Shown here one piece after another: positions 9,181 through 10,000 of a DNA stretch of 10,000 bases. The stretch spans positions 9,550,237 to 9,560,236 of the forward strand of contig NC_091567.1 in the NCBI RefSeq assembly GCF_042767895.1, written 5' to 3'. A program made the translations under genes and the position numbers. This stretch comes from Penaeus vannamei. Taxonomy: Eukaryota; Arthropoda; Malacostraca; Decapoda; Penaeidae. The notes beneath the pieces were generated by a model. It saw nothing but the letters and a program-made list of their open reading frames with translations, was not told the origin of the DNA and made no database searches. The first letter of the stretch is position 1, and each line of letters opens with the position of its first letter.

Positions 9181-9475
9181 CTCTCCTTCCCCCACCTCCT
9201 TCCCCATCTCCCGTCTCTCCCCTTCCCCACCCCTTCCCCCACCCACCTTCCCCCACCCCCTTCCCCCACCACCCTTCCCCATCCACCATCTCCCGTCTCT
9301 CCCCTTCCCCCACCCCTTCCCCCACCCTCTTCCCCCACCCCCCTTCCCCCACACCCCTTCCCCCACCCCTTCCCCCACCCCCCTTCCCCCACCCCCTTCC
9401 CCCCCCCCCTCCCCACCCCCTTCCCCCACCCCTTCCCCCACCCCCTTCCCCCACCTCCCTTCCACCATCCACCAT
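9181..9475. repeat. Right edge of C-rich array, short C/A/T units
   Basis: The 36 bp unit breaks down into shorter CCTTCCCCCAC modules, mainly after 9220, with a long C run at about 9401-9410. The stretch from 9268, ACCACCCTTCCCCATCCACC followed by ATCTCCCGTCT, repeats the sequence at 8063 at a distance of 1205 bp, and related CCATCCACCATCTC copies lie near 7787 and 9465. The two edges therefore share variants absent from the uniform centre. The minus strand has many canonical G-quadruplex patterns here. Confidence 0.9.
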
Positions 9476-9655
9476 CTCAAACAAAATCATATCTGATATT
9501 TACCAATAAACACATTTCTCCTCCTCAGTCTAACATCGATATGGTAATCAAAACAACACTAATCAGCTGAATGTACATCATCAGAGATAATAACTGATCC
9601 AAATCCTGTATCAACGTGATGTTAATTGATGATTGCGTGGATTGCGTGTTATCTT
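9476..9655. other. Unique AT-rich spacer, no gene seen
   Basis: About 180 bp of non-repetitive sequence between the C-rich array and the final microsatellite. It has no recognisable gene, RNA or element and could serve as a unique anchor at this end. Confidence 0.55.
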
Positions 9656-9676
9656 TGGGTCGTGTGTGTGCGTGCG

Positions 9677-9711
<35 letters not shown>

Positions 9712-9720
9712 GTGTTTGTG

Positions 9721-9752
<32 letters not shown>
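9656..9752. repeat. (GT)n microsatellite
   Basis: (GT)n with a few CGTG, TTTG and TCCG interruptions; the longest clean run is 9724-9752. Alternating purine-pyrimidine DNA of this kind can adopt Z-form. It abuts the following (GA)n directly, making a compound (GT)n(GA)n locus. Confidence 0.95.

Positions 9753-9810
<58 letters not shown>
9753..9810. repeat. (GA)n microsatellite
   Basis: After AAAGAA the run 9760-9809 is perfect (GA)n of about 25 units, fused to the preceding (GT)n. The frames across the compound locus read Cys-Val then Arg-Glu and are not genes. Confidence 0.95.
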
Positions 9811-9814
<4 letters not shown>

Positions 9815-10000
9815 TGAGACTGTGTGTGTGCGAGCTTTGCATAGAAAGAGCGAAGGATGGAGGGGGAAACAGAGAGGGAGGGGAAAAGAAGTAAAGAAGG
9901 AATAAGAAGAAATAAAAAACGGAGGAGAAGAGGGAGGGATGGAGGTAGGAGAGAGAGGGAGGGAAAGGGAGTAAAAGAGGGAGAAAGAAGGTAGAAAAAG
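9811..10000. other. Purine-rich DNA to the window end
   Basis: 9811-9845 is a short mixed stretch. From about 9846 the plus strand is almost all purine with GGAGGGG and GAGGGAGGGA motifs but no clean repeat unit. The purine-rich territory evidently continues beyond the window. Confidence 0.6.

Noticed and set aside
7707..9490. Glycine/arginine-rich minus-strand frames as an RGG-type protein
   Set aside because: The 36 bp unit is stop-free and a multiple of three, so repetition alone yields a 12-residue repeat; several phases are open and run-length changes shift the frame.

Overview
This window looks like non-coding, tandem-repeat-saturated nuclear DNA from an animal. I find no gene, RNA gene, intact transposon or CRISPR array that the sequence supports. 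The mixture of very long (GA)n, (GACA)n, (GATA)n and (GT)n microsatellites with several minisatellites is eukaryotic in character. The density recalls microsatellite-rich marine invertebrate genomes such as penaeid shrimp; that taxon is an inference and nothing here proves it.

Layout, left to right. 1-128 is ordinary sequence. 161-899 is (GATA)n followed by (GA)n broken by a recurring GACA-type spacer. 924-1472 is an inverted-repeat pair: two ~100 bp non-repetitive arms, head to head around a ~340 bp purine core. 1486-1837 is (GA)n containing a perfect run of 178 bp. 1974-2299 is a four-copy ~80 bp minisatellite. 2501-3092 is more (GA)n. 3093-3655 is the longest largely non-repetitive stretch. 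3656-3993 is a compound GACA/TA/GATA/GATATA block. 4082-4600 is (GA)n holding a duplicated 44 bp module. 4645-4875 is a ~70-76 bp tandem repeat. 4876-6390 is a (GACA)n-derived domain with a higher-order period of about 210-218 bp. 6401-6898 runs from a C-rich tract through a short unique stretch into GGA-rich DNA. 7048-7387 is an eleven-copy 32 bp AT-rich minisatellite. 7706-9475 is a C-rich array with a 36 bp unit. 9656-9810 is a compound (GT)n(GA)n microsatellite, and purine-rich DNA continues to the end.

Long reading frames cross most of these blocks, several in two or three frames of one strand at once. They exist because GA, GACA and the 36 bp unit contain no stop codon, and (GATA)n read on the minus strand has none either. 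Their products are monotonous (Ser-Leu, Arg-Glu, Leu-Ser-Val-Cys, Asp-Arg-Gln-Thr, or a Gly/Arg/Lys 12-mer), so none is annotated as a gene.

The most informative structure is the inverted-repeat pair, the higher-order organisation of the GACA domain, the layered structure of the 36 bp array, and the change of strand polarity: purine-rich on the plus strand up to about 6900, pyrimidine-rich from 7706 to 9475, purine-rich again from 9753.
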